From NCBI GenBank assembly GCA_964016875.1, contig OZ024728.1, forward strand, positions 13,126,272-13,190,271: a stretch of DNA of 64,000 nt, read 5' to 3'. Source of the stretch: Fallopia convolvulus. Lineage: Eukaryota > Streptophyta > Magnoliopsida > Caryophyllales > Polygonaceae. Below the pieces are notes generated by a model. It made no database searches, had not been told where the DNA came from, and worked only from the letters and a program-made list of their open reading frames with translations. Within the stretch, counting starts at the first letter, position 1. The number at the start of each line of letters is the position of its first letter. The translations under genes were made by a program, and so were the position numbers. Shown here one piece after another: positions 42,119 through 52,325 of this stretch.

Positions 42119-43930
42119 TCAAATGGCGGGATAATCATCATCATCGTGGGGTCCGGAACCACTCCCCTGGCTGGCCTCTGGCGGGGGCCACTGTCCTCCT
42201 AGATCAATAATAGATCTCCTAATGGCCTCGCGCATATTTCGATCGGGAGCCATAGCAAATGGTGCAAGATAACCCACAACCCGCTGCATGCGCTGTAAAT
42301 ATATTTGCTCTGCACTCTGTGGACTCACATACATATGATTACGAGGCTCATACCACTGCATATAATCCGAGGAACAAGCCGACGGGTCATCCATCACTGG
42401 AGGTCCCATGTGGTCTAGACTAATGGAGTGGAAGTTTTGTTCATCCTAAACCCACCGAGACATGTCAAAGTCCACTATGTAACTCCATACGGATGCTGAT
42501 CGTGTGGCAGTGCGAGGCATGATAGGGGGACGTGGTATCTGCTACACACGACAATACTGCCTAGAGGCTCGATCAGGCATGTACGGCTCTGAGATATCAA
42601 GAACATATATCACGCCGTGGAACCGTGAAGGGGCTAGACTGTGAATGAAATCTAACTCTCCGTACGGCGACCAGTCCACCTAATGTATAACATTTTTAAT
42701 ATAGATTATGTAATAAACAAAACAATATTTATAAGTTGTATTTTTATATACTTACATCTCTCGCAGTCATATGATCGAGCTCCGCTCTGAAGTTGCGCGT
42801 AGTATCAAGTGTCCCACCATCACTCCATCTCGCAGCCCATGGTGCACCGCCTCCCCAATCCAGATCGTCAACAGGGCGAAAGGCTGGGAAGAACAAGAAG
42901 ATCCAAGCCTACATAGAAATTATAAGAGAAGGAGTGCTCTATATAAAGCCCTCCTTGCCTCTTTTGTACTCAGTTTTGATTTTGTGTGGAATAGAGATTA
43001 CTCTTCCACCTTAGCCCTTACTCCCAAAGCTCTCTTCTCTCTCTTGCTCTCCAATCTCAATCATCAAACACCATCTTTCTGTTTGCGTTGCTTGTGCGAC
43101 TTGTCTACGAGACCGGATCCTTGGAGAATCGTGACCCGGCCCCCTCGGGTTGCTATCAAACGAGCTCATCTCCGGCTACCATCGCTCGATAGATGCCAAA
43201 ATCAACGGAGTATGATCGCGGCTATACATGAGGTGTTGTAGATGAGCAAGTCCACTATCCCTAACTATGTCAATCCACTCGCCCTCCCCAGCCGCCCACC
43301 AGTTAGACAAGTGGGAAGTACGTCCATGAATCATAAACCCAACACGCTCCTATGCAATAATAATCCTAATAAGATCAAACGTATAAAAGGAGGTTAATAA
43401 AAGTGTACAGATAAATAACGTACCCGACCAGCATAGATGTGGTGGGCGACATGCTCCTCAAAGCCCAATAGCAACTTCGGTATCTACGGGCCACCGGGTA
43501 CAGGACCGGTCAGAAACAGATGAATGTTCAGCCCGCCGGCGCGTCTCCTACGTCCTTGGCTAGAAGAAGGACCATTTGGAGTCGCATCAACTCTACCACT
43601 TATAGCCTCGGCATGAGTACTATCAGTCCGGCCTCGGCCTCTAGCGCAAGACCGTGAAGGATCACTCGCAGTCCTCGCTTGTCGAGCCTGACTCGCGTGT
43701 GTCGATGTCGTAGCCCGACTCGCGGGCGCATCAGTCAGAGCTTGTACTGCCTCATCCTCCAACTCATCACTATGACTCATAACAGGCTGTGAAGAGCGCC
43801 GTCGACTACGCTTGGTCCACCGGCTCATCCTGTATGTCGTCTAATCCCTCTATCTGAGGATCTGGCTGCGACACAGCATGCTCTCTCAGTTCATCTCTAC
43901 GATGATGACGAATCGACCTATCTCCCATCT
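42119..43930 (-). pseudogene. MULE-2 plant mobile domain gene, degenerate
   Basis: On -, ATG at about 43930 after CTGTTTCAG starts MGDRSIRHHRRDELREHAVS. After a frame change a Ser/Arg/Ala-rich linker follows, then GFEEHVAHHIYAG, HGRTSHLSNWWAAGEGEWID and IVRDSGLAHL, parallel to the MULE-1 gene. After ILASIERW-stop-PEMSSF the PMD core is missing, replaced by an LTR-like insert (about 42890-43160). It resumes at FRPVDDLDWGGGAPWAARWS and has a donor GAT/GTAAGTATA (about 42757). The last exon reads YVLDISEPYMPDRASRQYCR and DYMQWYEPRNHMYVS and stops at 42119. Gene order and intron position match MULE-1. Confidence 0.7.
42890..43160 (+). mobile_element. Promoter-bearing LTR-like insert replacing the PMD core
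   Basis: The insert has a TATA box CTCTATATAAAGCCC at about 42936, then a T-rich leader-like stretch and GACCCGGCCCCCTCGGGTTG near its end, the look of a short solo LTR read on +. The borders are uncertain and no target duplication was found. About 450 bp of PMD sequence expected here are absent. Confidence 0.4.
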
Positions 43931-44006
43931 GAAACAGTTAATCAGAAGGATCAATACAGATTTTCCAAAACAGAATAAACAATACAGAATCGGGTTGAAG
44001 GGATTT

Positions 44007-44137
44007 GGTCGTAACAACCAGACGGGATCGGGCAGTAACGGCCAAACGGGATCGGGCCGTAACGGCCTGACAGCTGGGCCTTTACGGTTGGCTGCACCTC
44101 GTCCGTTACGATTGGCTGCAGCTCGGCCGTTACGGCC
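44007..44137. repeat. MULE-2 dyad array 5, six copies at 23-24 bp spacing
   Basis: Centres near 44013, 44037, 44061, 44084, 44107 and 44131. Best copies are GGCCGTAACGGCC (44055-44067) and GGCCGTTACGGCC (44125-44137). Spacers change from AGACGGGATC to GGCTGCACCTC along the array. Upstream of the PMD gene. Confidence 0.92.
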
Positions 44138-44680
44138 AAGTGCATCGTCGTCTTCGACGATCGAGCTTCTTAGCAAGCTCTCCAATGGCGGTCCTCCGCC
44201 ATTACTCGATCATCATTCTCCCCTAAACTGCATTTTTAATGTAAATTTCTATCTTTCTACTTCCTAATTTCTCCTTTTCATTCACTAACAACTAAACCCC
44301 AAACCCTAGATAATCTAAATCCTAATTTTAAATCTGAAATTCTAAAGAAATCAGAAATTTAACATGAAAACCTACTTTAATGGCACCTTCTTGATCTTGC
44401 TTGTGTAAAAATTGAGTCTTGCTTCTCTAGATGTGAAGATTGTAGTGTAGAGAGTTGAAAGGGGCTGAGGAGTTGAGTGTGGAAGGAGAAGAGAGAAAGA
44501 GAGAAGGGTGGGTGGGTGAGGGTGTAATTTTTAGAATTTTTTTATAGGTGCTCTACAATGAAAAAATAGTGGGTGCTCTATAATGAAATGGCCTTTTTAA
44601 AGTGCCCAATAATTTTTTTATAAACAGATTGGGCTCCTCCAACTTAAACAAAGGATGTCTTATTTACGTTTGATTATCAT

Positions 44681-45780
44681 CAGGGGCGGAATCGGGAATT
44701 AAGTAATGTAGGGGCCAATTTTTTTTCCCATTATCAATTAATGTATTACATTATAAGCATATAAATTACTAGAATTGAACTCTACGCTCTTTCAAAGAGA
44801 CAAAATCATTAAGTATACAATCGGAATCAAAATTTTTAGAAATATTTTTATCAATGTAAACAATCATATTATCTGCTAAAAAAATCATCCTCTATTTTGT
44901 TTCCGAGCTTTGTTTTGAGTATCTTCATTGCTGAAAATGCTCTTTCACCAATCGTTGTAGACACAGGAAGAGTCAATACAAGTCTAATCAATCTGTCAAC
45001 AAGATAATGCCTACTTGCCCTCTCAGTCTCCACTAGCCTTCGACATAACTCTAAAATTGATGACACGGATTGCAATTCTGGATGAGAATGTACATCGATC
45101 TTAAATGACCTCAATTGAAATCTCAAATTAACCCTATCTTGATCAGTAAAGTCGACTGGATAGTACTTCTCAGCTAGCAAACATATGCTATCAATATTGA
45201 ATGATTTGTATCCGTTTTGTTGGATCCAAAGCATGGCTAAGCGTTAAGAGTTCCATAGTAGACTCACCAAACCTACAACCCAGCTCCATCATTTGGACAT
45301 CAATAGCAGCAATAAATATATCGTTATGAAAATGATGCTCCACTGTCACATCTCTTTTGCGTCTACGACTTCGACCATTAAAATAAGGAGCATCCAAGTC
45401 AGCACAACAATTTCCAATTTGCTACAAAATGAAACAGCCCCTTCAGGCAAAGTTTTCCATCCCGATTCCCTAAGCTTTTGGAGCAATACTTTTGTATCTG
45501 AAACCAAATGCATGACATTTAAAATGTCTTGGTTTTTTTTACAAGGCTTGACAAAGATCATTTGGGATGCCCATGATCTCCTTCATCAAATGTCAAATTA
45601 AAACAAACTCAAATGAAGTGATCATCTAGCAAGCAACATTAGCATCTCCTCGTTGGGAATAATTGGAAGCTTCATTCTCAATTTTTTCGAGCACCACAAT
45701 TGTTGGACCATATAACCTCAATAGACTACATAGAGAATGGAAGTGTGAACTCCATCGAGTATCTCTTGGCCTTGCCAAAG
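44681..45780 (-). pseudogene. hAT-1 transposase (ZMYM1-like), C-terminal part with element end
   Basis: CAGGGGCGGA at 44681 is a typical hAT terminus. On -, from 45775: RDTRWSSHFHSLCSLLRLYG, then stops and frame breaks. From 45234 comes AEKYYPVDFTDQDRVNLRFQ and RLVLTLPVSTTIGERAFSAM, the hAT dimerisation region at the C-terminus. Its other half is at 52779-53760, past a nested retroelement. Not functional. Confidence 0.8.
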
Positions 45781-46680
45781 TGATGCGAACCCGTCTTCAA
45801 AGAAGTCAGATTTACGAGCGGATCTTTGACTTTGGATGCGTATTGTGTCTCCAATGGCAATGCGGAAGCGATTTCAACATGAGGTCTTTGTGGTGTTGTT
45901 TGATTTGTTAGAAAAGGGGGTGAGAAGAGAAGAGATAAGAGGTCTTCTAGTTCAAGGGAGAACAATAACGAGAAGGACAAGGAGAAAGGAGGGTGATGCA
46001 CAACAACGAGAAGGCTGGAATCAATCCGACAACGTTTCGTTATATTAAATCATGTGTAAAGAAAACAAGCATAGGCACCTCCTTTATATAGAGGAGAGCA
46101 TCACACAACCCTAGAAGTCTAGAAGGCCCATTCATACAAGGCCCAAAAGACTATACTAAAATTAGAAATACCAAATAATAATAATAGTTTGACAATGAAA
46201 ATTCTAAAAGTAGCAAACTAGGGGATAAGTGCCAAGACATGCCAAGGACAAGGCATTGGCGTGCCAAGGGCATGGGTAGCGCCGAGTCTGGAGGGTCGGT
46301 ACCGAGGGCGGCACATCGGTACCGAGGGTGTGCAACGACATCAGGCACTGGCGGGTGCCGTCTGGTGTATCGGTACCGAGGTCTGGCACATCGGTACTGA
46401 GGGTGGGGTTGGCGCCGAGTCTGGCGCGTCAGTAGCGAGGACTGGCGCCACGATACCGAGGGATGGGGCATCGGTATCGAGGTAATCCGAGCTGGTGACG
46501 GTGACGACGCATGTGAGCAAGGGCGCGTTTGTAGGCGCGCCATGGCTAGCAAGTGATCGAGTCACTATAGACTGAGTGGCCTCGGATATGGCCCGGGTCC
46601 GGCTCCGAGTGACCGGGCCATCCGAGCATAGAGACATAGCAAGCTCCTCTTGCATGGCATCCATAGTCGGGGTCGCATCA
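45781..46680 (-). repeat. 3' LTR of the deleted gypsy element, with TCGGTACCGA array
   Basis: On - it starts TGATGCGACCCC (46680) and ends TTCGCATCA (45781). Between 46295 and 46490 it carries TCGGTACCGA palindromes (46296, 46317, 46368) and variants (TCGGTACTGA, TCGGTATCGA, ACGATACCGA), separated by GGCGGCACA or GGTCTGGCACA-like spacers. Confidence 0.85.
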
Positions 46681-46720
46681 CCCTCCCCCACTTGGGTGGG
46701 AAATGTCCCCGTTTCCTCAT

Positions 46721-47170
46721 TGTTGAGCAGCCACGGAAGCTTTGACTAATAGAGAATAATTAAGTTGGTATGAACACACAAGATTTAACGAGGTTCGACA
46801 AAATGTCTACGTCCTCGGGGTGGTAGGTTTCTTACTATACGAAGGAATAACACCGACAACTTGTACAAGCCACAAGTTTGTCGTATATAAGAGTATATTA
46901 GTTTACAAAGAAAAAATAATCTCTCTGTGTATATCTCTCTTTTCTTTTGCAAGATGAAAAAACTATCGTTTATTTCTCGTACTTTCTTTTCTTTTGATTT
47001 CAGAAGATTGATATTTTTCTTTTTACTTTTCTCTCTTATATAGGAAAAATTCCTAATGTTCTCACCACACATAAAAGGGAAAATCGAAAATCCTATTGTT
47101 TGATTTTCTATTCTATTTCATTGGTGTGGCTTTAATTGATGAAAGCTATTTTTATCCTAGCATTCTCACA
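46721..47170 (-). repeat. 3' LTR of copia element (450 bp)
   Basis: On - it starts TGTGAGAATGC and ends CTGCTCAACA. Purine-rich GAGGTGGAGAAT precedes it. Confidence 0.95.
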
Positions 47171-47395
47171 ATTCTCCACCTCGTACACAATTTGAATAAA
47201 TCTTAAATTTTGGACGAATAAGGGAATAATCCCTAGTATGCATGATAGACTTTCCCTCCTCGGCTGCATCATTATAGTCATGATTGCATACGTACCCTCT
47301 AACCGGGATCAAGCCAATCGTAGTTCTACCTGTCCTCCATATAGTCTCCACCTCACATGTAACCGTCCCGAAGGACTATGCCCCTCCTGGGCAAT

Positions 47396-48067
47396 TTAAC
47401 ATGGGCCAATTTGAAGCAGTTCCAAGCAGTGTTGAAACTTACTTCCTGTCACAACCTTGGTTAACATGTCTACTGCATTTTCGTTTGTATGTACCTTCAT
47501 AAGAGAAATATCACCATCCTCTATGACATCTCTAACAAAATGATACCTGACATCAATATGCTTGGTACGAGCATGATGGGCCTGATTTTTAGCCAAGTGA
47601 ATCGCACTCTGACTATCACACCATAGATCCACACTATCCTGTGTCATTCCCAAGTCACAAAAAAGACCTTTCAACCATAATGCTTCCTTCACTCCCTCTC
47701 CCATAGCCATATATTCTGACTCTATAGTTGAGAGTGCAACTGTAGCCTGTAGCATTGATCTCCAACTTATCGGAGCACCATATATCTTGAAAACATAACC
47801 AGTGGTTGATCTTCGTTTGTCAATATCACTTGCATAGTTCGAGTCAACAAACCCGCTAACTTGACATGTCTTTCCACCAAAACACAATCCAATATTAGTA
47901 GTACCCTTCAGGTACCTTAATATCCACTTTACTGCTTCCCAATGTGCCTTACCAGGATTCGCCATGAACCTACTAACAACACTAACTGCTTGTGAAATAT
48001 CTGGTCGTGTACACACCATAGCATACATTAAACTTCCAACTGCACTTGCATATGGTACATTATTCAT
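47396..48067 (-). CDS. Copia RNase H
   Basis: On -: YASAVGSLMYAMVCTRPDIS, VSGFVDSNYASDID, STIESEYMAMGEGVKEALWL, LWCDSQSAIHLAKN and HIDVRYHFVRD, ending DMLTKVVTGSKFQHC and a stop at 47396. Separated from RT by a stop at about 48187 and intervening out-of-frame sequence, so it is part of a broken polyprotein. The DMLTKV tail fits the Tork/Tnt1 group. Confidence 0.9.
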   Translation of the reverse strand: MNNVPYASAVGSLMYAMVCTRPDISQAVSVVSRFMANPGKAHWEAVKWILRYLKGTTNIGLCFGGKTCQVSGFVDSNYASDIDKRRSTTGYVFKIYGAPISWRSMLQATVALSTIESEYMAMGEGVKEALWLKGLFCDLGMTQDSVDLWCDSQSAIHLAKNQAHHARTKHIDVRYHFVRDVIEDGDISLMKVHTNENAVDMLTKVVTGSKFQHCLELLQIGPC

Positions 48068-48186
48068 GTATGTTTTTCTTGTGTTGTAACGGGAGATTGC
48101 CTACCAGAGAGTTTGAAATGTTGTGCCAATGGAGTCACCACTAACTTCGCATTTTGCATACCAAACCGATCAATAACCTTCTGAAT

Positions 48187-49551
48187 TTAACTTTTCTGAT
48201 TCAAGAACAAATGACAAGTATTTCGCTCTCTTCTGATCTCCATACCCAATATCTTTCTAGCAGCGCCCATGTCCTTCATATCGAACTCTTTACCAAGTTC
48301 GACCTTCAACTTATTTATCTCCACCATACTTCTTGAAGCAATAAGCATGTCATCCACATACAATAAGAGATAAATATAATCACCTCCATGAAGCTTTTGA
48401 ATGTAGACACAACAATCATAATCACTTCTGGAGAAACCATGCTTTAACATGAAAGAGTCGAATCGCTTATACCACTGTCGAGGCGACTGTTTTAATCCAT
48501 ATAAGGATTTCCTCAAGCGACATACCTGACACTCCTTTCCCTCTAATTTGTATCCTTCTGGTTGATACATGTAGATTTCCTCATCTAAATCTCCGTTCAA
48601 GAAGGCTGTTTTGACATCAAGTTGTTCCAACTCAAGATCACCATGAACAACAATGCTCAAAAGCACCCGAATAGATGTATGCTTTACCATAGGAGAAAAT
48701 ATCTCATTGTAGTCCACACCTTCTATCTGTGCAAAACCCTTGGCCACTAATCTTGCCTTATACCTTGTACCACCGAGCTCAGATGAATATGCTTTTCTTT
48801 TATACACCCACTCACAACCAATAGCAGTCTTTCCCTTAGCCAATGGGACTACCTCCCATGTCTTGTTCTTATGAAGAGATTCCATCTCTTCCTCCATAGC
48901 TACCAACCATCTCTCTTTATCAATATCTTTGATAGCTTGTTTAAACGTGAGAGGCTCATCAGTCTCCACCGAGAGTGCATATTCAACTAAGTTTAACTGC
49001 CCATAGTGTTTCAGAGGTTCATCAAAACCATACCTCTGAACTGGTTTACAAACCCGCCTTGGCCTAGTGGAAGCCACGGTCTCTTGCTGTTGTTGTTGTA
49101 GTACTTGTGCATTTTCCTGTTGAACCTCCTCATGTTTTAGCTCATCATCTTCATGACGATATGTGTCAAGATGAGATTCCTCTTGATCATGGCTAGAATC
49201 TTGTTGATCCTCAGATTCTTCTATCTCAACTACTTGAGATTTTAACGTTTTAACATCCCCACCTTTGGGTACCTCAGCTTTTGATAAAGCTGCCATGGTG
49301 TTCTCATCAAAAGTAACATCCATGCTGATTACAAACTTAGAATCTTCTAAACACCAAAGACGATAGCCCTTGACTCCTCTTGCATATCCTAAGAAAATTG
49401 CCTTCTTAGCCCTATTATCAAGCTTGTTATCTTTGACATGATAATAAGCGATGCATCTTAATACTCTAAGTCTTCCATAATCTGCATGTTCTCCTGACCA
49501 TACCCTAAAAGGAATATCTCCATCCAATGTTGAATGTGGAGATCGGTTCAC
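48187..49551 (-). CDS. Copia integrase end and reverse transcriptase
   Basis: The 454-residue frame starts in the integrase C-terminal part (PHSTLDGDIPFRVWSGEHAD, AIFLGYARGVKGYRLW). An acidic Gln/Glu linker follows, then RT from about residue 205 (WEVVPLAKGKTAIGCEWVYK, LDVKTAFLNGDLDEEIYMYQ, SLYGLKQSPRQWYKRFD) with the catalytic YVDDML. It ends at a stop after FLNQKS. A frame break near 49560 separates it from the integrase core. Confidence 0.92.
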   Translation of the reverse strand: MNRSPHSTLDGDIPFRVWSGEHADYGRLRVLRCIAYYHVKDNKLDNRAKKAIFLGYARGVKGYRLWCLEDSKFVISMDVTFDENTMAALSKAEVPKGGDVKTLKSQVVEIEESEDQQDSSHDQEESHLDTYRHEDDELKHEEVQQENAQVLQQQQQETVASTRPRRVCKPVQRYGFDEPLKHYGQLNLVEYALSVETDEPLTFKQAIKDIDKERWLVAMEEEMESLHKNKTWEVVPLAKGKTAIGCEWVYKRKAYSSELGGTRYKARLVAKGFAQIEGVDYNEIFSPMVKHTSIRVLLSIVVHGDLELEQLDVKTAFLNGDLDEEIYMYQPEGYKLEGKECQVCRLRKSLYGLKQSPRQWYKRFDSFMLKHGFSRSDYDCCVYIQKLHGGDYIYLLLYVDDMLIASRSMVEINKLKVELGKEFDMKDMGAARKILGMEIRRERNTCHLFLNQKS

Positions 49552-50128
49552 AATATAAGCAACTGTGGCAACCGACTCCGCCCACCATTCTCAAACCAGA
49601 ATTGGAGCGCATACATCTAGCTTTCTCAAGTAGTGTACGGTTCAGTCTTTCTACGACTCCATTCTGTTGTGGTGTGTCTCTAACCGTCCAATGTCGAACA
49701 ACTCCTTCTTCATCACAAAACTTCTTGAAAGCACTATCTGTGTACTCTGTGCCATTATCAGACCTCAAAATTTTCAGCTTTCTATCCGTTCTGTTCTCGA
49801 GCATTGCTTTCCATTGCTTGAATGTCTCGAATACCTCATTATTATGCTTAAGAAAATACACCCAAACATATCTTGAGTAATCATCTACAAACGAGACAAA
49901 GTACCTGGAACCACCTTTGGAAGCAACTTTAGCCAGACCCCAAACATCTGTATGAACATAGTCTAATATCCCTCTGCTTTTATGGTTGCTTGTTGAGAAT
50001 GAAACTCTGTGTGCTTTTCCATACACACAATGCTCGCAAAATTCCATGCAAGGCTTTTTTATATTTTTCAACAAGCCTTTCCTACTAAGCAAATTTAGAC
50101 TTTTTTCTGACATATGACCAAGATGCAT
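49505..50128 (-). CDS. Copia integrase core
   Basis: HLGHMSEKSLNLL with CEHCVYGKAH gives the zinc-binding HHCC region. The catalytic residues lie in VHTDVWG (Asp), LRSDNGTEY (Asp) and PQQNGVVERLN (Glu). The end reads out of frame after RCMRSNSGL. Confidence 0.9.
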   Translation of the reverse strand: MHLGHMSEKSLNLLSRKGLLKNIKKPCMEFCEHCVYGKAHRVSFSTSNHKSRGILDYVHTDVWGLAKVASKGGSRYFVSFVDDYSRYVWVYFLKHNNEVFETFKQWKAMLENRTDRKLKILRSDNGTEYTDSAFKKFCDEEGVVRHWTVRDTPQQNGVVERLNRTLLEKARCMRSNSGLRMVGGVGCHSCLYCEPISTFNIGWRYSF

Positions 50129-50191
50129 ATGCGAAAGCCTAGTATACTCTGTTGGATCCCTCTTACTTTTACTACTTCCAATCGCTACATC

Positions 50192-50593
50192 TCATGTCAC
50201 TGTATTGCCAATGAGATGGTACAAGTTTCCTTGACGAATTCCCTTCATCACCAACAAAGAACCACTAACAACCTTTAGAACCCCGTTGTCTCCCATAAAT
50301 TTACAACCTCCTGATTCTAATGCACCTAGAGAAATCAAATTCTTTCTCAAATCAGGGACATGCCTTACATCCATTAATGTTCTAACAATTCCATCATGCA
50401 TCTTGATTTTGATTGTACCGATGCCCATCGTCTTACAACCATGGTCGTTACCCATCAAAACGGTTCCACCATTTAAGGATTTATAAGAAGTGAACCACTT
50501 CCTGTTTGGGCTCATATGATAAGAGCATCCGATATCTAAAATCCAATTGCTTAAATTTTCAGATGTTTCGTGACTGATAGAATAACATTCCAC
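50192..50593 (-). CDS. Copia protease with altered active site
   Basis: LSNWILDIGCSYHMSPNRKW stands where copia proteases have Asp-Ser/Thr-Gly. Here the middle residue is Ile, which should abolish or strongly lower activity. The rest (VRHVPDLRKNLISLGALESG, GNLYHLIGNTV) is typical of the stretch before integrase. The CCHC knuckle of gag (CYKFGELGHWKKYC, about 50690-50731) is just upstream in another reading segment. Confidence 0.85.
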   Translation of the reverse strand: MECYSISHETSENLSNWILDIGCSYHMSPNRKWFTSYKSLNGGTVLMGNDHGCKTMGIGTIKIKMHDGIVRTLMDVRHVPDLRKNLISLGALESGGCKFMGDNGVLKVVSGSLLVMKGIRQGNLYHLIGNTVT

Positions 50594-50803
50594 GTCCCAA
50601 TCATCAAAAGCAATGCTAGCTTCTTGCTTTGCATTTTGATTTCCCTTGTGCTTGTTGTTTTTATTCTTCCCTTGTACCCGTTTATTTGGACAATACTTCT
50701 TCCAATGCCCAAGCTCGCCAAATTTGTAACAACGAGTTTCCGCTAGAGATCTAGATTTTGATCTAGACTTTTCCCTCTTGCTATTTCCTCGGTCATTACC
50801 CCT

Positions 50804-51453
50804 TCATCTTGCAAACAAACCTTGTGCTTGTTCATTGCTCGCACTAGTCATACCACTAGTGGCCACCTTCCGTAGATCATCAGCGAGAAGCATTGTTCTA
50901 GTTTCATCCATGGTTAGTGTCTCGCCCACAAGCATTAATGTTTGAACAAGATTCTCGAATGATTTCGGCAATGAAAGCAGAAGCATAAGAGCTTGATCTT
51001 ATCTTCAACATTCACATCAATATCCTTCAAATTTGAAATTATCCTATCAAATTTGTTGATGTGATCACGGAGTGAAATTCCTTCCTCCATCTTGCACGTA
51101 TACAATTGTGACTTGAGATATATTCTGTTTGTAAGAGTCTTCGTCATGAAATTTGTCTCCAACTTCACCCACACACCTGACGCAGTTTCCTCGTCATCAA
51201 CCATAAATGTGACATCTCTTTCAAGACATAAGATTATGACAGCACGTGCTTCTATATCGAGCTCATCCCAGTCACTATCCTTCATATCTCCGGGTTTCTT
51301 ATCCTTACCCAACAACGCCTTGTGTAACTTTTGAGATATTAACAGATTCTTCATCTGCATTCTCCAATAGGAGAAATCATTTTTCCTATTGAATTTCTCA
51401 ATCTCATACTTTCCAACTTTAACAATTCCGCTCCTAGAAGCCATTGAGTTCAA
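50804..51453 (-). CDS. Copia gag, frameshifted
   Basis: ATG 51453 starts MNSMASRSGIVKVGKYEIEK. The frame includes NDFSYWRMQMKNLLISQKLH, AVIILCLERDVTFMV and TNRIYLKSQLYTCKMEEG of the copia gag (UBN2) family. Near 50985 the frame shifts and continues LLLSLPKSFENLVQTLM and DLRKVATSG to 50804. The nucleic-acid-binding CCHC region follows at about 50690-50731. Confidence 0.9.
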
Positions 51454-51487
51454 AATCGGACCTTGAACGCCTTAGACTTTTGATTTG

Positions 51488-51499
51488 GCTCTGATACCA
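51488..51499 (-). promoter_or_regulatory. Copia primer binding site
   Basis: TGGTATCAGAGC on -, two bases inside the 5' LTR, the complement of the 3' end of initiator methionine tRNA. Confidence 0.92.
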
Positions 51500-51501
51500 A
51501 T

Positions 51502-51952
51502 TGTTGAGCAGTCGCGGAAGCTTTGACTAATAGAGAATAATTAAGTTGGTATGAACACACAAGATTTAACGAGGTTCGACAAAATGTCTACGTCCTCGGG
51601 GTGGTAGGTTTCTTACTATACGAAGGAATAACACCGACAACTTGTACAAGCCACAAGTTTGTCGTATATAAGAGTATATTAGTTTACAAAGGAAAAATAA
51701 TCTCTCTGTGTATATCTCTCTTTTCTTTTGCAAGATGAAAAAATTATCGTTTCTCTCTCGTACTTTCTTTTCTTTTGATTTCAGAAGATTGATATTTTTC
51801 TTTTTACTTTTGTCTCTTATATAGGAAAAATTCCTATTGTTCTCACCACACATAAAAGGGAAAATCGAAAATCCTATTGTTTGATTTTCTATTCTATTTT
51901 CATTGATGTGACTTTAATTGATGAAAGCTATTTTTATCCTAGCATTCTCACA
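51502..51952 (-). repeat. 5' LTR of copia element (451 bp)
   Basis: Same ends as the 3' LTR. One base longer through a T insertion near 51900. Confidence 0.95.
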
Positions 51953-51957
51953 CTCAT

Positions 51958-52325
51958 CATAGAAAACGGGCTCGTAGTAGGGAGAGAGATCAGCGACGTT
52001 GACCGTCGAGTGGATGAATACTTGCCGGGGAGATCAATCCTATAAGCGTTGTCTCCAATACGCTCAAGGACTTGGAAGGGCCCGTCGCTTCTAGGATGTA
52101 ACTTGGTCTTGCGGGCTTCGGGAAAGTGTTCCTTCCGAAGGTGTAACCACACGAGATCGCCGGGCTGGAAGACCAATTTACGACGCCCTTTGTTGTGTTG
52201 GGCGGCGTATTGGTCGGCGCGGCGCTCGAGCTGAATGCGGGTGTGCTCATGTAGGCAATGCATAGCGTCGGTGCGGTTGCCCACGTCGATGTGCTCATGC
52301 AAAGCTTCCCAACTCAGTATAGATA
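51958..52325 (-). pseudogene. Integrase C-terminus of the deleted gypsy element
   Basis: On -: HIDVGNRTDAMHCLHEHTRI, VFQPGDLVWLHLRKEHFPEA, LHPRSDGPFQVLERIGDNAY and RIDLPGKY. This is the GPY-like end of gypsy integrases of the chromovirus type. It is fused directly to LTR sequence at its 5' side by deletion. Confidence 0.82.

Larger units (their letters stand above)
35890..44607. mobile_element. MULE-2: Mutator-like element with transposase-OTU and PMD genes
   Basis: Left terminal sequence: AATAGCGCACCC, then a T run, CATAATAACGCACTC (35913-35952). Right terminal sequence read on -: ATTATAGAGCACCC, then a T run, CATTGTAGAGCACC (44607 to about 44550). The two align over about 45 bp. A second copy of the left motif lies at 36767-36792, after an 815-bp insert with a gene-like fragment. 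No clear 9-bp target duplication was found, so the exact termini are uncertain. The genes are degenerate. It contains a Helitron and an LTR-like insert. Confidence 0.72.
46721..51952 (-). mobile_element. Ty1/copia (Tork-like) LTR retrotransposon, nearly full length
   Basis: LTRs are 46721-47170 and 51502-51952. Target duplication CTCAT at 46716-46720 and 51953-51957. The element contains an initiator-Met primer site, gag, protease, integrase, RT and RNase H in copia order on -. By eye the LTRs differ at about 11 of 450 positions. Frame breaks in gag and after integrase and a stop between RT and RNase H make it defective. It is the youngest layer of this nest. Confidence 0.93.
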
